A DNA stretch of 64,000 nt from Micromonospora tulbaghiae. GTDB lineage: Bacteria > Actinomycetota > Actinomycetes > Mycobacteriales > Micromonosporaceae. The translations under genes were made by a program, and so were the position numbers. Below, piece by piece: positions 1 through 9,113 of this stretch (positions are counted from its first letter, which is position 1; each line of letters starts with the position of its first letter). The DNA is taken from NCBI RefSeq assembly GCF_900091605.1, contig NZ_FMCQ01000001.1:509164-573163 (forward strand). The letters are read 5' to 3'. The notes beneath the pieces are model-generated. The model was not told where the DNA came from and made no database searches. It saw only the letters and a program-made list of their open reading frames with translations.

Positions 1-2244
1 GACCAGCTCTCGTCGTTCGCCGACGAGGTGACGCGGGTGGCCCGTGAGGTGGGTACCGAGGGCAAGCTGGGTGGTCAGGCACAGGTCAAGGGCGTCTCCG
101 GTACGTGGCGCGACCTCACCGAGAACGTCAACCAGCTCGCCTCCACCCTCACCACGCAGTTGCGCGCGATCGCGCAGGTCTCCACGTCGGTGACCCGCGG
201 CGACCTGACCCAGCGGATCAACGTGAAGGCGCAGGGCGAGGTCGCCGAGCTGAAGGACAACATCAACCAGATGATCGTCACCCTCCGGGAGACGACGAAG
301 AAGAACGCCGAGCAGGGCTGGCTGGACTCGAACCTGGCCCGGATCGGCGGTCTGCTCCAGGGCCAGCGCGACCTGGGCGAGGTCTGCCGCATGATCATGC
401 AGGAGGTGACCCCGCTGGTGGACGCGCAGCTCGGCGCGTTCTTCCTGGCGGACAGCTCCGAGGGCAGCATGCGGCTGCGGCTCACCGCCTCCTACGGGTA
501 CGTGGCGCGCGGCCACGACGTCACGTTCGGCCCGGGTGAAGGGCTGGTCGGGCAGGCCGCGCTGTCGCGCCGGACGATCCGGGTCAAGGCGCAGCCGGAC
601 GGACGCCTCGTCGTACGGTCCGGGCTGGCCGACACGCCCCCGGCCGACCTGGTGGTGCTGCCGGTCCAGTTCGAGGGCGAGCTGCTCGGCGTGATCGAGT
701 TCGCCGGCGTGGCCACGTTCTCCGAGCTGCACCTGGCCTTCCTGGAGCGGCTGGTGCTCACCATCGGCGTCGCGGTCAACACCATCCAGGCCAACCGGCG
801 TACGGAGGAGCTGCTGGCGCAGTCGCAGCGGCTGGCGCACGAGATGCAGGACCAGTCGGCCGAGTTGCAGCGCACCAACGCCGAGCTGGAGGACAAGGCG
901 AAGCTGCTGTCCGAGCAGAAGGCCAACATCGAGACGCAGAACCGGGAGATCGAGCTGGCCCGCCTCGGCCTGGAGGAGAAGGCGCAGCAGCTCACCCGCG
1001 CGTCGGCGTACAAGTCGGAGTTCCTGGCGAACATGAGCCACGAGCTGCGTACGCCGCTGAACTCGCTGCTCCTGTTGGCCCGGCTGCTGGCCGAGAACCC
1101 GGAGCGCAACCTCAGCGCGAAGCAGATCGAGTTCGCCCGGACCATCCACGGCGCCGGGTCGGACCTGCTGTCGCTGATCGACGACATCCTCGACCTGTCC
1201 AAGATCGAGGCGGGCCGGATGGACGTGGAGCCCACCGAGATCCACTTCGCCGAGATCCGCGGTTACGTGGAGCAGGCGTTCGCGCCGCAGGCCGAGGAGA
1301 AGGGCCTGGACTTCCAGGTACGGGTCAGCCGCGATCTGCCGCCCGCGCTGGTCACCGACGCCCAGCGGTTGCAGCAGATCCTGCGCAACCTGCTGTCCAA
1401 CGCGGTGAAGTTCACCGACAACGGCGCCGTGACGCTGCGCATCGGCCCGGCGGCCGAGAACGCCGTCTTCGACGTGCCGGCGCTGACGAACGCGCAGCGG
1501 GTGATCGCGTTCACCGTGATAGACACCGGGATCGGGATCTCCGACGACAAACTGTCGCTGATCTTCGAGGCGTTCCAGCAGGCGGACGGCACCACCAGCC
1601 GGCGCTACGGCGGCACCGGCCTCGGGCTGTCCATCAGCCGGGATCTGGCCCGCCTGCTCGGTGGCACGATCACCGTGTCGTCCGCGCCCGGTCAGGGTTC
1701 GACGTTCACTCTCTTCGTACCCGATGTGCTGGCGCCGGACGCGGTGGTGGCGCCGGCGCCGCCGTCGCCGAGCCGCGCGGGCCTGCCGTCTTCGCTGCTC
1801 ATGCCGATGGAGCTGCCGCAGCCCCAGGAGACGCCCGCGACCCGGCGCCTGGACGGCGTGACCGTGCTGATCATCGACGACGACGTGCGGAACGTGTTCG
1901 CGCTGACGTCCGCGTTGGAACTGCACGGGATGACCGTGTTGTACTCGGACAACGGGGCGGACGGCGTCCGCCAGCTCGCCGAGCACCCGGAGGTGGACAT
2001 CGTCCTGATGGACGCCATGATGCCGGACCAGGACGGGTACGAGACGACCGCGCAGATCCGCCGCAACCACCGGTTCGCGGACCTGCCGGTCGTGTTCCTG
2101 ACCGCGAAGGCGATGCCCGGCGACCGGGAGTCGGCGCTCGGCGCCGGCGGCAGCGACTACATCACCAAGCCGGTGGACCTGGACGAGCTGATCGAACTGA
2201 TGGCGTCCTGGATCGGCCGGAGCCGAGGCGAGGAGAACGCGTGA
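1..2244 (+). CDS. Hybrid sensor histidine kinase (HAMP-GAF-HisKA-HATPase-REC), 5' truncated
   Basis: The reading frame is open from the first base, so the N-terminus lies outside the window; 747 residues are visible. In order they show HAMP-type segments (about residues 10-100), a GAF-like domain (about 115-260), a coiled coil (about 270-335), a HisKA domain with phosphoacceptor His347 in SHELRTP, a HATPase domain (DTGIGIS and GGTGLGLS), a proline-rich linker and a receiver domain with Asp671 in LMDAMMP. HAMP arrays joined to a hybrid kinase are typical of soluble group III (Nik1-like) osmosensing kinases; that function is inference. The stop codon overlaps the next gene by 4 bases (GTGA), so the response regulator is probably translationally coupled and may be the phosphorelay partner. 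Confidence 0.93.
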   Translation, partial: DQLSSFADEVTRVAREVGTEGKLGGQAQVKGVSGTWRDLTENVNQLASTLTTQLRAIAQVSTSVTRGDLTQRINVKAQGEVAELKDNINQMIVTLRETTKKNAEQGWLDSNLARIGGLLQGQRDLGEVCRMIMQEVTPLVDAQLGAFFLADSSEGSMRLRLTASYGYVARGHDVTFGPGEGLVGQAALSRRTIRVKAQPDGRLVVRSGLADTPPADLVVLPVQFEGELLGVIEFAGVATFSELHLAFLERLVLTIGVAVNTIQANRRTEELLAQSQRLAHEMQDQSAELQRTNAELEDKAKLLSEQKANIETQNREIELARLGLEEKAQQLTRASAYKSEFLANMSHELRTPLNSLLLLARLLAENPERNLSAKQIEFARTIHGAGSDLLSLIDDILDLSKIEAGRMDVEPTEIHFAEIRGYVEQAFAPQAEEKGLDFQVRVSRDLPPALVTDAQRLQQILRNLLSNAVKFTDNGAVTLRIGPAAENAVFDVPALTNAQRVIAFTVIDTGIGISDDKLSLIFEAFQQADGTTSRRYGGTGLGLSISRDLARLLGGTITVSSAPGQGSTFTLFVPDVLAPDAVVAPAPPSPSRAGLPSSLLMPMELPQPQETPATRRLDGVTVLIIDDDVRNVFALTSALELHGMTVLYSDNGADGVRQLAEHPEVDIVLMDAMMPDQDGYETTAQIRRNHRFADLPVVFLTAKAMPGDRESALGAGGSDYITKPVDLDELIELMASWIGRSRGEENA

Positions 2245-2798
2245 CGCAGACGGCCAAGGCCCTGCTGGTGGACGACCGGCGGGAGAACCTGATGGCGCTG
2301 GAGGCGATCCTCCAGGGTCTCCCGGTGCAGTCGGTCGCGGTGGAGAGCGGCGAGGCGGCGCTCAAGCAGCTCCTGGTGGACGACTTCGCGGTGATCCTGC
2401 TGGACGCCCAGATGCCGGACATGGACGGCTTCGAGACCGCCACCCACATCAAGCGGCGTGAGCGCACCCGGCACGTACCGATCATCTTCCTGACCGCCGC
2501 GGACAAGGACGCCCAGCTCGCGCTGCGCGGCTACGCGGCCGGCGCGGTCGACTACCTGACCAAGCCGTTCGACCCGTGGGTGCTGCGGGCCAAGGTGACC
2601 GTCTTCGTCGACCTGTGGGTGAAGACGCGGCAGCTCGCCGCCCAGTCGGACCTGGTGCGGGAGCGGGACCTGCAGTGGCGGCACCTGACCGACGCGGTGG
2701 ACGAGGCGACAGCGCTGCTGCGCGCCGACGACGACCCGTCCACCCGGGACCGCGCGGTGGAACTGCTGGAGCAGGCGCGCTGGGGCAACACCCGCTGA
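2241..2798 (+). CDS. Response regulator, receiver domain with C-terminal helix
   Basis: A 185-residue protein. Residues 5-125 form a CheY-like receiver with the acidic pair D11/D12, phosphoacceptor Asp55 in LLDAQMPD, Thr85 and Lys108 in the LTKPF motif. The remaining 60 residues are charged, predicted helical or coiled coil, with no DNA-binding domain, so it probably acts by protein contact or as a relay. The GTG start overlaps the kinase stop (GTGA). Cognate signalling with the upstream hybrid kinase is inferred from the coupling. Confidence 0.93.
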   Translation: MTQTAKALLVDDRRENLMALEAILQGLPVQSVAVESGEAALKQLLVDDFAVILLDAQMPDMDGFETATHIKRRERTRHVPIIFLTAADKDAQLALRGYAAGAVDYLTKPFDPWVLRAKVTVFVDLWVKTRQLAAQSDLVRERDLQWRHLTDAVDEATALLRADDDPSTRDRAVELLEQARWGNTR

Positions 2799-2802
2799 CG
2801 GT

Positions 2803-3306
2803 TCAGCCGACGGCCGGGCCGCCGTGCCCGGTCGCGGCCCGCCGGGCCCGCCAGCGGTCGCCGAGCGATTCCAGCTCCTCCTGTACGAAGAGGAAGAAGT
2901 CGCGCATCTCGGCGACCCGCTCACCGGCCGGCGTGCTGCGGCCGTGCAGCGCGTCGACCCCGCCGGCGGCGATGTCGATGAAGTTCTTGTAGATCGTGGT
3001 CTTGGTGATCGTCGCCTCGTACCACGGGTTGTCGGGCATCCGGTAGCGGTCGCTCCGGGAGCCCTTGACCGGCTCGCGGACCAGCATGGCGAACTGGGTC
3101 AGGTAGCGCACCGCGCCGCTGACGGCCGCCGCGCTGACGCCGAGCCGCTCGGCGATCTCGCCCGCGGTGAGCGGGCCGTCGGCGCTCATCACCGTGAACA
3201 GGACCCGGGCGGCCATCCGGGGGAAGCCCACGTCGGCGAAGGCCATCGCCATCCGCTCGATGAAGAGGTGGACCTCTTCCTCGTCGTGGTGGGGCGGCAC
3301 GTTCAT
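2803..3306 (-). CDS. GbsR/MarR-family transcriptional regulator
   Basis: A 167-residue winged-helix protein with a MarR/GbsR-type HTH (GEIAERLGVSAAAVSGAVRYL, split here as GEIAERLGVSAAAVSG then AVRYL) and a C-terminal helical dimerisation region. I chose the ATG at 3306 over an in-frame GTG at 3327 because GAGGAG at 3313-3318 lies 6 bases before the ATG. It is divergent from an ABC exporter, and a 16-bp palindrome lies between the two genes, so it most likely represses the exporter and perhaps itself. Ligand unknown. Confidence 0.85.
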   Translation of the reverse strand: MNVPPHHDEEEVHLFIERMAMAFADVGFPRMAARVLFTVMSADGPLTAGEIAERLGVSAAAVSGAVRYLTQFAMLVREPVKGSRSDRYRMPDNPWYEATITKTTIYKNFIDIAAGGVDALHGRSTPAGERVAEMRDFFLFVQEELESLGDRWRARRAATGHGGPAVG

Positions 3307-3344
3307 GGTCGGCTCCTCGACGCTCACCCCGTGACCCTACAGTC

Positions 3345-3360
3345 TTCACAAGTTTGTGAA
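3345..3360. promoter_or_regulatory. Candidate operator for the GbsR/MarR regulator
   Basis: A perfect inverted repeat TTCACAA-GT-TTGTGAA sits in the 74-bp divergent gap between the regulator (start 3306) and the exporter ATPase (start 3381). Its size and 2-fold symmetry fit a MarR-type dimer. Binding is inferred. Confidence 0.65.
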
Positions 3361-3380
3361 ACGAGCGTAGCTTCTGAAAT

Positions 3381-4325
3381 ATGGAAACAGCAATCGATGT
3401 GTCCGGCCTGGTGAAGACCTTCGGCCGCACCCGGGCTCTCGACGGACTCGACCTCACCGTCCGCACCGGTGAGGTGCACGGCTTCCTGGGCCCGAACGGC
3501 TCCGGCAAGTCGACCACCATCCGAGTGCTGCTCGGTCTGCTGCGGGCGGACGCGGGGGCCGTCCGACTGCTGGGCGGCGACCCCTGGCGGGACGCGGTGG
3601 CGCTGCACCGCCGTCTCGCGTACGTACCAGGAGACGTCACACTCTGGCCCAACCTCAGCGGCGGCGAGGTCATCGACCTGCTCGGCCGGCTGCGCGGCGG
3701 CCTCGACCCGAAGCGCCGCGCCGAGCTGCTGGAGTCGTTCGAGCTGGACCCGCGCAAGAAGGGGCGCACCTACTCCAAGGGCAACCGGCAGAAGGTCGGC
3801 CTGGTCGCCGCGCTCGCCTCCGACGTCGAGTTGCTCATCCTCGACGAGCCGACCTCCGGGCTCGACCCGCTGATGGAGGAGGTCTTCCAGCACTGGGTCC
3901 GCCGGGCCCGGCAGGACGGGCGCACAGTGCTGCTGTCCAGCCACATCCTGGCCGAGGTGGAGGCGCTCTGCGACCGGGTGACGATCATCCGCGCCGGCCG
4001 GACTGTGGAGTCCGGCACCCTCGGCGACCTGCGCCACCTGCACCGCACCGCGATCGACGCCGAGGTCACCGCGCCGCTGGACGGCCTGGCCGACCTGCCC
4101 GGCGTGCACGACCTGCGGGTGGAGGGGCAGCGGGTCCGCTTCGACGTGGACACCGCGTCGCTCGACGCCGCGCTGCGCCGGCTCACCGAACTCGGCGTAC
4201 GCAGCCTGGTGAGCACGCCGCCCACGCTTGAGGAACTGTTCCTGCGGCACTACGAGACGGCGTCCTCCTCCGACGCGGCGTCCTCCTCCGGCGTGGCGCG
4301 CCCCGAGACGGCGGACCGGTCATGA
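3381..4325 (+). CDS. ABC transporter ATP-binding protein, drug/polyketide-exporter type
   Basis: A 314-residue ATPase that would energise the adjacent permease. Walker [10 protein letters not shown] is at 37-45, Walker [14 protein letters not shown] from 151, and the H-loop is in SSHILAE. The Q-loop position reads YVPGD and the signature reads YSKGNRQK rather than LSGGQ; both variants occur in the TnrB2-like (tetronasin exporter) subfamily, which supports an exporter role. The last codons overlap the permease start by 4 bases (ATGA). Transcription probably starts at the divergent promoter controlled by the GbsR/MarR protein. The substrate cannot be read from sequence. Confidence 0.9.
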   Translation: METAIDVSGLVKTFGRTRALDGLDLTVRTGEVHGFLGPNGSGKSTTIRVLLGLLRADAGAVRLLGGDPWRDAVALHRRLAYVPGDVTLWPNLSGGEVIDLLGRLRGGLDPKRRAELLESFELDPRKKGRTYSKGNRQKVGLVAALASDVELLILDEPTSGLDPLMEEVFQHWVRRARQDGRTVLLSSHILAEVEALCDRVTIIRAGRTVESGTLGDLRHLHRTAIDAEVTAPLDGLADLPGVHDLRVEGQRVRFDVDTASLDAALRRLTELGVRSLVSTPPTLEELFLRHYETASSSDAASSSGVARPETADRS

Positions 4326-5914
4326 GTGCGCTCACCGGCACGCGCCACCTGGTCCGGCTGATGCTGCGCCGGGACCGCCTCCTGCTGCCGCTGTGGGTGC
4401 TGGTCCTCGCGGTGCTGCCGATGACGTACGCGGCCAGCTTCTTCGAGCTGTTCCCGACCGCCGCCGAGCGGGCCGCGTACCTGGAGGGCACCGCCCGCAA
4501 CCCGTCGATCGTCGCGCTGCTCGGCCCGGCGTACGGCGACAGCGTCGGCGGGCTGACCGCCCAGCGCAGTGGCTTCCTGCTGCTCATCGTCGCGCTGGCG
4601 AGCCTGCTCACGGTCATCCGGCACACCCGCACCGAGGAGGAGGCCGGGCGGCGGGAACTACTCGGCGGCAGCGTGCTCGGGCGGCACGCCGGGCTGACCG
4701 CCGCGCTGCTCGTCACGTACGCGGCCGACGTGGTGCTCGGGCTGCTCACCGCCGCCGGGCTGGTGTCGACCGGGCTGCCGGTCGGCGGCTCGGTCGCGTA
4801 CGGGCTGGTCACCGTGCTGACCGGCGTGGTCTTCGCGACGCTCGGCGGCCTGGCCGCCCAGCTCACCGAGACCGCGGGCGGAGCACGGGGCATCGGCCTC
4901 GCCGGTCTCGGCGCCGCGTTCGGGCTGCGCCTGGCCGGGGACACCGCCGGCAACGACTGGCCGAGCTGGCTGTCCCCGCTGGGCTGGGGCGCCCGCGTCC
5001 GGCCGTACGAGGGGGAGCGGTGGTGGGTGCTGCTGCTGCCGCTGGCCGCGACGGTGCTGCTCGCCGCGCTCGCGTACCCCGTCTCGGTCCGCCGCGACCT
5101 GGGCGCCGGCGTGCTGCCGCCCCGGCTCGGCCCGGCCACTGCGGGCGGCGCCCTGTCCGGTCCGTTCGGGCTGGCCTGGCGGCTGCACCGGGGGCAGATC
5201 CTCTGGTGGTCGGTCGGGTTCGGCCTGCTCGGGCTGATCCTCGGGGGCGCGGCCGAGGCGGCCGGCCGGTCGGTCGAGGGGAGCCCGCGGATGGAGGAGA
5301 TCGTGGCCCGGCTCGGCGGGGCGTCCGGGATGGCCGACGCGTACCTGGGGGTCACGCTGAGCCTGGCCGGGCTGGCCGCTGCCGGGTACGGCATCCAGGC
5401 CGCGCTGCGGATGCGCGCGGAGGAGTCCGCCGGGCACGCGGAGCCGGTGCTCGCCACCGGTACGCGGCGCTCGACCTGGCTGCTCTCGCACGTGGCGTTC
5501 GCGCTGCTCGGCCCGGTCGTCGTGCTGGCGGTGGCCGGGCTGACGACCGGCCTGACGTACGGCCTGAGCACCGGCGACGTGCCCCGCCAGCTGGGCCGGA
5601 TGCTCGCCGCCGGCCTGGCCCAGGTGCCTGCCGCGTGGGTGCTGGCCGGGCTCGCCGTGCTGCTCTACGGCCTGTTGCCCCGGCTCGCGTCGGCCGCGTG
5701 GGTGGTGCTGGCGGTCTGCGTGCTGCTCGGTCAGCTCGGCGCGGTGCTGGAACTGGACCAGTGGCTGCTGGACGTGTCCCCGTTCACGCACACCCCGCAG
5801 GTGCTGCGAGACGCCTGGACCCCCACCCCGCTGTACGTGCTGACGGCCCTGGCGGTGACGCTGGCCACAACCGGCCTGCTGACGTTCCGCCGCCGCGACA
5901 TCCCCGTCCTCTAA
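4322..5914 (+). CDS. ABC-2 type exporter permease (TnrB3-like)
   Basis: A 530-residue, strongly hydrophobic protein with about 12 predicted membrane segments arranged as two similar halves, as in the putative exporters of polyketide antibiotics family. It forms an exporter with the ATPase encoded immediately upstream (4-bp overlap). It ends just before a 19-bp perfect hairpin that separates it from the convergent STAS gene. Natural-product or self-protection export is inferred from family. Confidence 0.88.
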   Translation: MSALTGTRHLVRLMLRRDRLLLPLWVLVLAVLPMTYAASFFELFPTAAERAAYLEGTARNPSIVALLGPAYGDSVGGLTAQRSGFLLLIVALASLLTVIRHTRTEEEAGRRELLGGSVLGRHAGLTAALLVTYAADVVLGLLTAAGLVSTGLPVGGSVAYGLVTVLTGVVFATLGGLAAQLTETAGGARGIGLAGLGAAFGLRLAGDTAGNDWPSWLSPLGWGARVRPYEGERWWVLLLPLAATVLLAALAYPVSVRRDLGAGVLPPRLGPATAGGALSGPFGLAWRLHRGQILWWSVGFGLLGLILGGAAEAAGRSVEGSPRMEEIVARLGGASGMADAYLGVTLSLAGLAAAGYGIQAALRMRAEESAGHAEPVLATGTRRSTWLLSHVAFALLGPVVVLAVAGLTTGLTYGLSTGDVPRQLGRMLAAGLAQVPAAWVLAGLAVLLYGLLPRLASAAWVVLAVCVLLGQLGAVLELDQWLLDVSPFTHTPQVLRDAWTPTPLYVLTALAVTLATTGLLTFRRRDIPVL

Positions 5915-5921
5915 AGGCGTT

Positions 5922-5988
5922 GATCTTGCACTTGCGGCCCCGGCGAAAGGGGCAAATCACCTCAGCTGAGGGCCGCAAGTGCAAGATC
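5922..5988. terminator. Bidirectional hairpin between convergent genes (GATCTTG-type palindrome)
   Basis: A perfect 19-bp inverted repeat: left arm 5922-5940 starts GATCTTGCACTTG, right arm 5970-5988, loop 29 nt. It lies between the permease stop and the STAS gene stop, so it can terminate both. There is no U-tract, which is usual in actinobacteria. The arm end and first loop bases (GGCCCCGGCGAAAGG) recur near 37097-37111. Confidence 0.75.
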
Positions 5989-6008
5989 GCGGGGGAGAAC
6001 CCCGAGGG

Positions 6009-6341
6009 CTACGGGGTGGCTCCGTTGCGGATCATCAGGGCGCTGCGGAGGCCGGTGATGTCCAGTACGCGGATCAGGAAGTCACCGACGTTGGTGAGGA
6101 TCAGCAGGCACTGGGTGTGACTGGCCTTGCGGCTGAGCACCACGAGCGTGCCGAGGCCCTGCGAGTCGCAGAACGTGACCCCGGCCAGGTCGAGCACGAT
6201 GCGCGGGGGCGGATCCGCCAGCACCTCGTTGACCACCGTCGAGAGCTGGGCGGCCGTGAGCATGTCGATCTCACCGGCCAGGCGAAGCACGGCTTCGTCA
6301 CCCGTCCGGTGTACGGTGATGGACAGTTCGGCACGATCCAC
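6009..6341 (-). CDS. STAS-domain anti-sigma factor antagonist
   Basis: A 110-residue single STAS domain. The motif DSQGLGTLV carries the conserved serine that partner anti-sigma kinases phosphorylate in SpoIIAA-like proteins. It starts with GTG at 6341. No anti-sigma kinase or sigma factor is nearby, so its partner is unknown. It runs divergently from hemL. Confidence 0.88.
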   Translation of the reverse strand: MDRAELSITVHRTGDEAVLRLAGEIDMLTAAQLSTVVNEVLADPPPRIVLDLAGVTFCDSQGLGTLVVLSRKASHTQCLLILTNVGDFLIRVLDITGLRSALMIRNGATP

Positions 6342-6487
6342 CCGGTCAGCCTATCGCGATCTCGACCAGCGGGCCTGTCGAGCGGATCGCTGTCGGCCCG
6401 CCGCGCCGCTCAGGCGGGTGAGCCTGGTAACCCCCGTCGCGGGGTGCCTGCCAGGCAGCACTCCGGCGCTGACACAATGGCCCCATC

Positions 6488-7825
6488 GTGACCGAGACGC
6501 ATTCCGCCGGATCCGGCCGCTACCCGGCCGACGCCCCGGCCTCCGAGGCCCTGTTCGACCGCGCCAAGGCCGTCGTGCCCGGCGGGGTCAACTCTCCCGT
6601 GCGCGCGTTCCGTGCCGTCGGCGGCACCCCGCGCTTCATGGTCCGGGGGGAGGGTCCGTGGCTCTTCGACGCCGACGGTCGTCGCTACGTCGACCTGGTC
6701 TGCTCCTGGGGTCCGCTGATCCTCGGCCACGCGCACCCGGCCGTGGTGGAGGCGCTGCGTGAGGCGGCGGCGCTCGGCACCAGCTTCGGCACGCCGACGC
6801 CGGGTGAGGTCGACCTGGCCGACGAGATCGTCGCGCGGACGCCGGTGGAGCAGGTACGCCTGGTCAACTCCGGCACCGAGGCGACCATGTCGGCGATCCG
6901 GCTGGCCCGCGGCTTCACCGGCCGCTCCAAGATCATCAAGTTCTCCGGCTGCTACCACGGCCACTCGGACGCGCTGCTCGCCGCCGCCGGCTCCGGCGTG
7001 GCCACGTTCGGCCTGCCCGACTCGCCCGGCGTGACCGGCGCGGCGGCCGGCGACACCATCGTGCTGCCGTACAACGACCTGCGCGCGGTCGAGGAGGCGT
7101 TCGCCGCCGAGGGGCCGCACATCGCCGCGATCATCACCGAGGCCGCCGCCGGCAACATGGGCGTGATCGCCCCGCGCGACGGCTTCAACTCCGAGCTGGC
7201 CCGGATCGCGCACGCGAACGGCGCGCTGCTCATCGTCGACGAGGTGATGACCGGGTTCCGGGTGTCCCGCGCCGGATGGAACGGCCTCGACCCGTCCGAC
7301 GCGGACCTGTGGACGTACGGGAAGGTCATGGGCGGCGGCCTGCCCGCCGCGGCGTTCGGCGGGCGCGCGGAGATCATGGCGAAGCTCGCCCCGGTCGGCC
7401 CGGTCTATCAGGCCGGCACGCTGTCCGGTAACCCGCTGGCCTGCGCGGCCGGGCTGGCCACGCTGCGGCTGGCCGACGACGCGCTCTACCGGCGGCTCGA
7501 CGAGACGGCCGCCGCGCTGGGCAAGCTCACCACCGAGGCGCTGTCCGCGGCCGGCGTGCCGCACCGCCTCTCCACCGCGGGCAACATGTTCTCGGTCTTC
7601 TTCACCGACGCGGACGTGCACGACTACGACAGCGCCCGCACCCAGGTGGTGCCGGCGTTCAAGGCGTTCTTCCACGCGATGCTCGCCGGTGGCGTCTACC
7701 TGCCGCCGAGCGCGTTCGAGTCGTGGTTCGTCTCGACCGCGATCGACGACGCCGCGTGGGAGCAGATCGCCGCCGCCCTTCCGGTGGCGGCGCGGGCGGC
7801 GGCAGCGGCAGGAAGCGGGGGATAG
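6488..7825 (+). CDS. hemL: Glutamate-1-semialdehyde 2,1-aminomutase
   Basis: A 445-residue PLP enzyme converting glutamate-1-semialdehyde to 5-aminolevulinate in the C5 route to heme and cobalamin. Visible motifs are the N-terminal [11 protein letters not shown], the cofactor loop [25 protein letters not shown], and the Schiff-base lysine K279 in [14 protein letters not shown] start. It heads a run of genes for heme-dependent cytochrome c maturation, a common actinobacterial arrangement. The gap to the next gene holds a diverged copy of the 51-bp junction repeat. Confidence 0.96.
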   Translation: MTETHSAGSGRYPADAPASEALFDRAKAVVPGGVNSPVRAFRAVGGTPRFMVRGEGPWLFDADGRRYVDLVCSWGPLILGHAHPAVVEALREAAALGTSFGTPTPGEVDLADEIVARTPVEQVRLVNSGTEATMSAIRLARGFTGRSKIIKFSGCYHGHSDALLAAAGSGVATFGLPDSPGVTGAAAGDTIVLPYNDLRAVEEAFAAEGPHIAAIITEAAAGNMGVIAPRDGFNSELARIAHANGALLIVDEVMTGFRVSRAGWNGLDPSDADLWTYGKVMGGGLPAAAFGGRAEIMAKLAPVGPVYQAGTLSGNPLACAAGLATLRLADDALYRRLDETAAALGKLTTEALSAAGVPHRLSTAGNMFSVFFTDADVHDYDSARTQVVPAFKAFFHAMLAGGVYLPPSAFESWFVSTAIDDAAWEQIAAALPVAARAAAAAGSGG

Positions 7826-7827
7826 CA

Positions 7828-7880
7828 GTGAGCGCGAGGAGTAAGCCGGGTTTGCGAGCCCCGCAGTCGCGAACGAAGGG
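7828..7880 (+). repeat. Junction repeat, copy 1 (diverged)
   Basis: A 53-bp copy of the element found at 51696-51746 and 61040-61090. Both ends match (GTGAGCGCGAGGAGT and GAGCCCCGCAGTCGCGAAC) while the middle differs and is 2 bp longer. It lies just after the hemL stop and ends in GAAGGG, 10 nt before the next start codon. Confidence 0.75.
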
Positions 7881-7890
7881 GGCCTAGCCA

Positions 7891-8538
7891 ATGGCGGAGA
7901 CGGTGGTGCACGTGCTGCGGCACGGTGAGGTGCACAACCCGGACGGCATCCTCTACGGCCGCCTGCCCGGGTTCCGCCTCTCCGAGCTGGGCGTGCAGAT
8001 GGCCAAGGCGGCGGCGCAGGCGCTCGCCGACCGGACCGTGGTGCACGTGGTGGCCAGCCCGCTGGAGCGCGCCCAGCAGACCGCCGAGCCGATCGCGGCG
8101 CAGTTCGGCCTCTCCGTCGGCGTCGACGAGCGGCTGATCGAGAGCGCGAACTGGTTCGAGGGCAAGAAGGTCTCGCCGGGTGACGGCTCGTTCCGCGACC
8201 CGCGCAACTGGTGGGTGCTGCGCGACCCGGTGACCCCGTCCTGGGGGGAGGCGTACCGGGCCATCGCCGAGCGCATGTTCGCCGCGCTGCACGCCGCCCG
8301 GGTCGCCGCCGAGGGGCGGGAGGCGGTGCTCGTGTCGCACCAGCTCCCGATCTGGACGCTGCGCCGGCACGTCGAGCGCAAGCGCCTCTGGCACGACCCG
8401 CGCCGCCGCCAGTGCGGCCTGGCCAGCCTCACCTCGTTCCACTTCGACGGCGCCAAGATCGCCGGAATCGGGTACTCCGAGCCGGCGGCCCACCTCGTCT
8501 CGATCTCGCCGACCGCCCGGACGGCCAAGGGGGCCTGA
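7891..8538 (+). CDS. Histidine phosphatase family protein (phosphoglycerate-mutase-like)
   Basis: A 215-residue protein of the histidine phosphatase superfamily. The catalytic RHG signature is VLRHGEVHNP near the N-terminus, with a second conserved His in LVSHQLPIW. Substrate unknown. It lies between hemL and the cytochrome c maturation genes, and its stop overlaps the ATG of the thioredoxin-like lipoprotein (TGATG), so it is part of that operon. Confidence 0.88.
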   Translation: MAETVVHVLRHGEVHNPDGILYGRLPGFRLSELGVQMAKAAAQALADRTVVHVVASPLERAQQTAEPIAAQFGLSVGVDERLIESANWFEGKKVSPGDGSFRDPRNWWVLRDPVTPSWGEAYRAIAERMFAALHAARVAAEGREAVLVSHQLPIWTLRRHVERKRLWHDPRRRQCGLASLTSFHFDGAKIAGIGYSEPAAHLVSISPTARTAKGA

Positions 8539-9113
8539 TGCTCACCCGGAGGCTCGCCGCCGCCCTGCTCGCCGCCGTGACCGCCGGTACGGCGCTGGTC
8601 GGCTGTTCCTCCGGCAGCCAGGAGAGCCGGTGCGCGGCCGACGGCTCGACCGTCACCTGTGCCCCCGACCAGCGCTCCAAGACGCCGAAGGTGAGCGGCG
8701 AACTGCTCACCGGCGGCGGCTACGACATCTCCCGCGACCGCGGGCAGGTCGTCGTGGTCAACTTCTGGGGCTCCTGGTGCGCGCCCTGCCGGGCCGAAGC
8801 GGACGACCTGGAGGCCACCTACCAGGCCACCAAGGGCTCCGGCGTGACGTTCCTCGGCATCAACGTGCAGGACAGCAAGGACAAGGCGATCGCCTTCGAG
8901 GAGGGCCGGGTCACGTACCCGAGCATCTTCGACCCGGCCAGCCGGCAGGCGCTGAACTTCGACATCCCGCCGAACACCACCCCGGCCACAGTCGTGCTGG
9001 ACCGCGAGGGCCGGATCGCCGTGGTGATCCGCCGGGCTGTCACCCGCGACGAGCTGCGGCCGATCGTCGAGGAGATCGCCGCCGAGTCGCCGCCGCCGAA
9101 CGGCGCCCGCTGA
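8538..9113 (+). CDS. TlpA/ResA-like thiol-disulfide lipoprotein
   Basis: A 191-residue exported thioredoxin. The signal peptide ends in a lipobox (ALVGC, Cys23), so it should be anchored on the outer face of the membrane. The active site is WCAPC at 80-84, followed by a TlpA/AhpC-type fold with a cis-Pro loop (NTTPATVV). In system II cytochrome c biogenesis this protein reduces apocytochrome CxxCH cysteines using electrons from CcdA, encoded next. The start is fixed by the TGATG overlap with the upstream gene. Confidence 0.93.
   Translation: MLTRRLAAALLAAVTAGTALVGCSSGSQESRCAADGSTVTCAPDQRSKTPKVSGELLTGGGYDISRDRGQVVVVNFWGSWCAPCRAEADDLEATYQATKGSGVTFLGINVQDSKDKAIAFEEGRVTYPSIFDPASRQALNFDIPPNTTPATVVLDREGRIAVVIRRAVTRDELRPIVEEIAAESPPPNGAR

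Noticed and set aside
4228..6120. A 630-codon plus-strand frame over the exporter permease
   Set aside because: Out-of-frame shadow rich in Arg/Pro; the permease frame has clear membrane segments.
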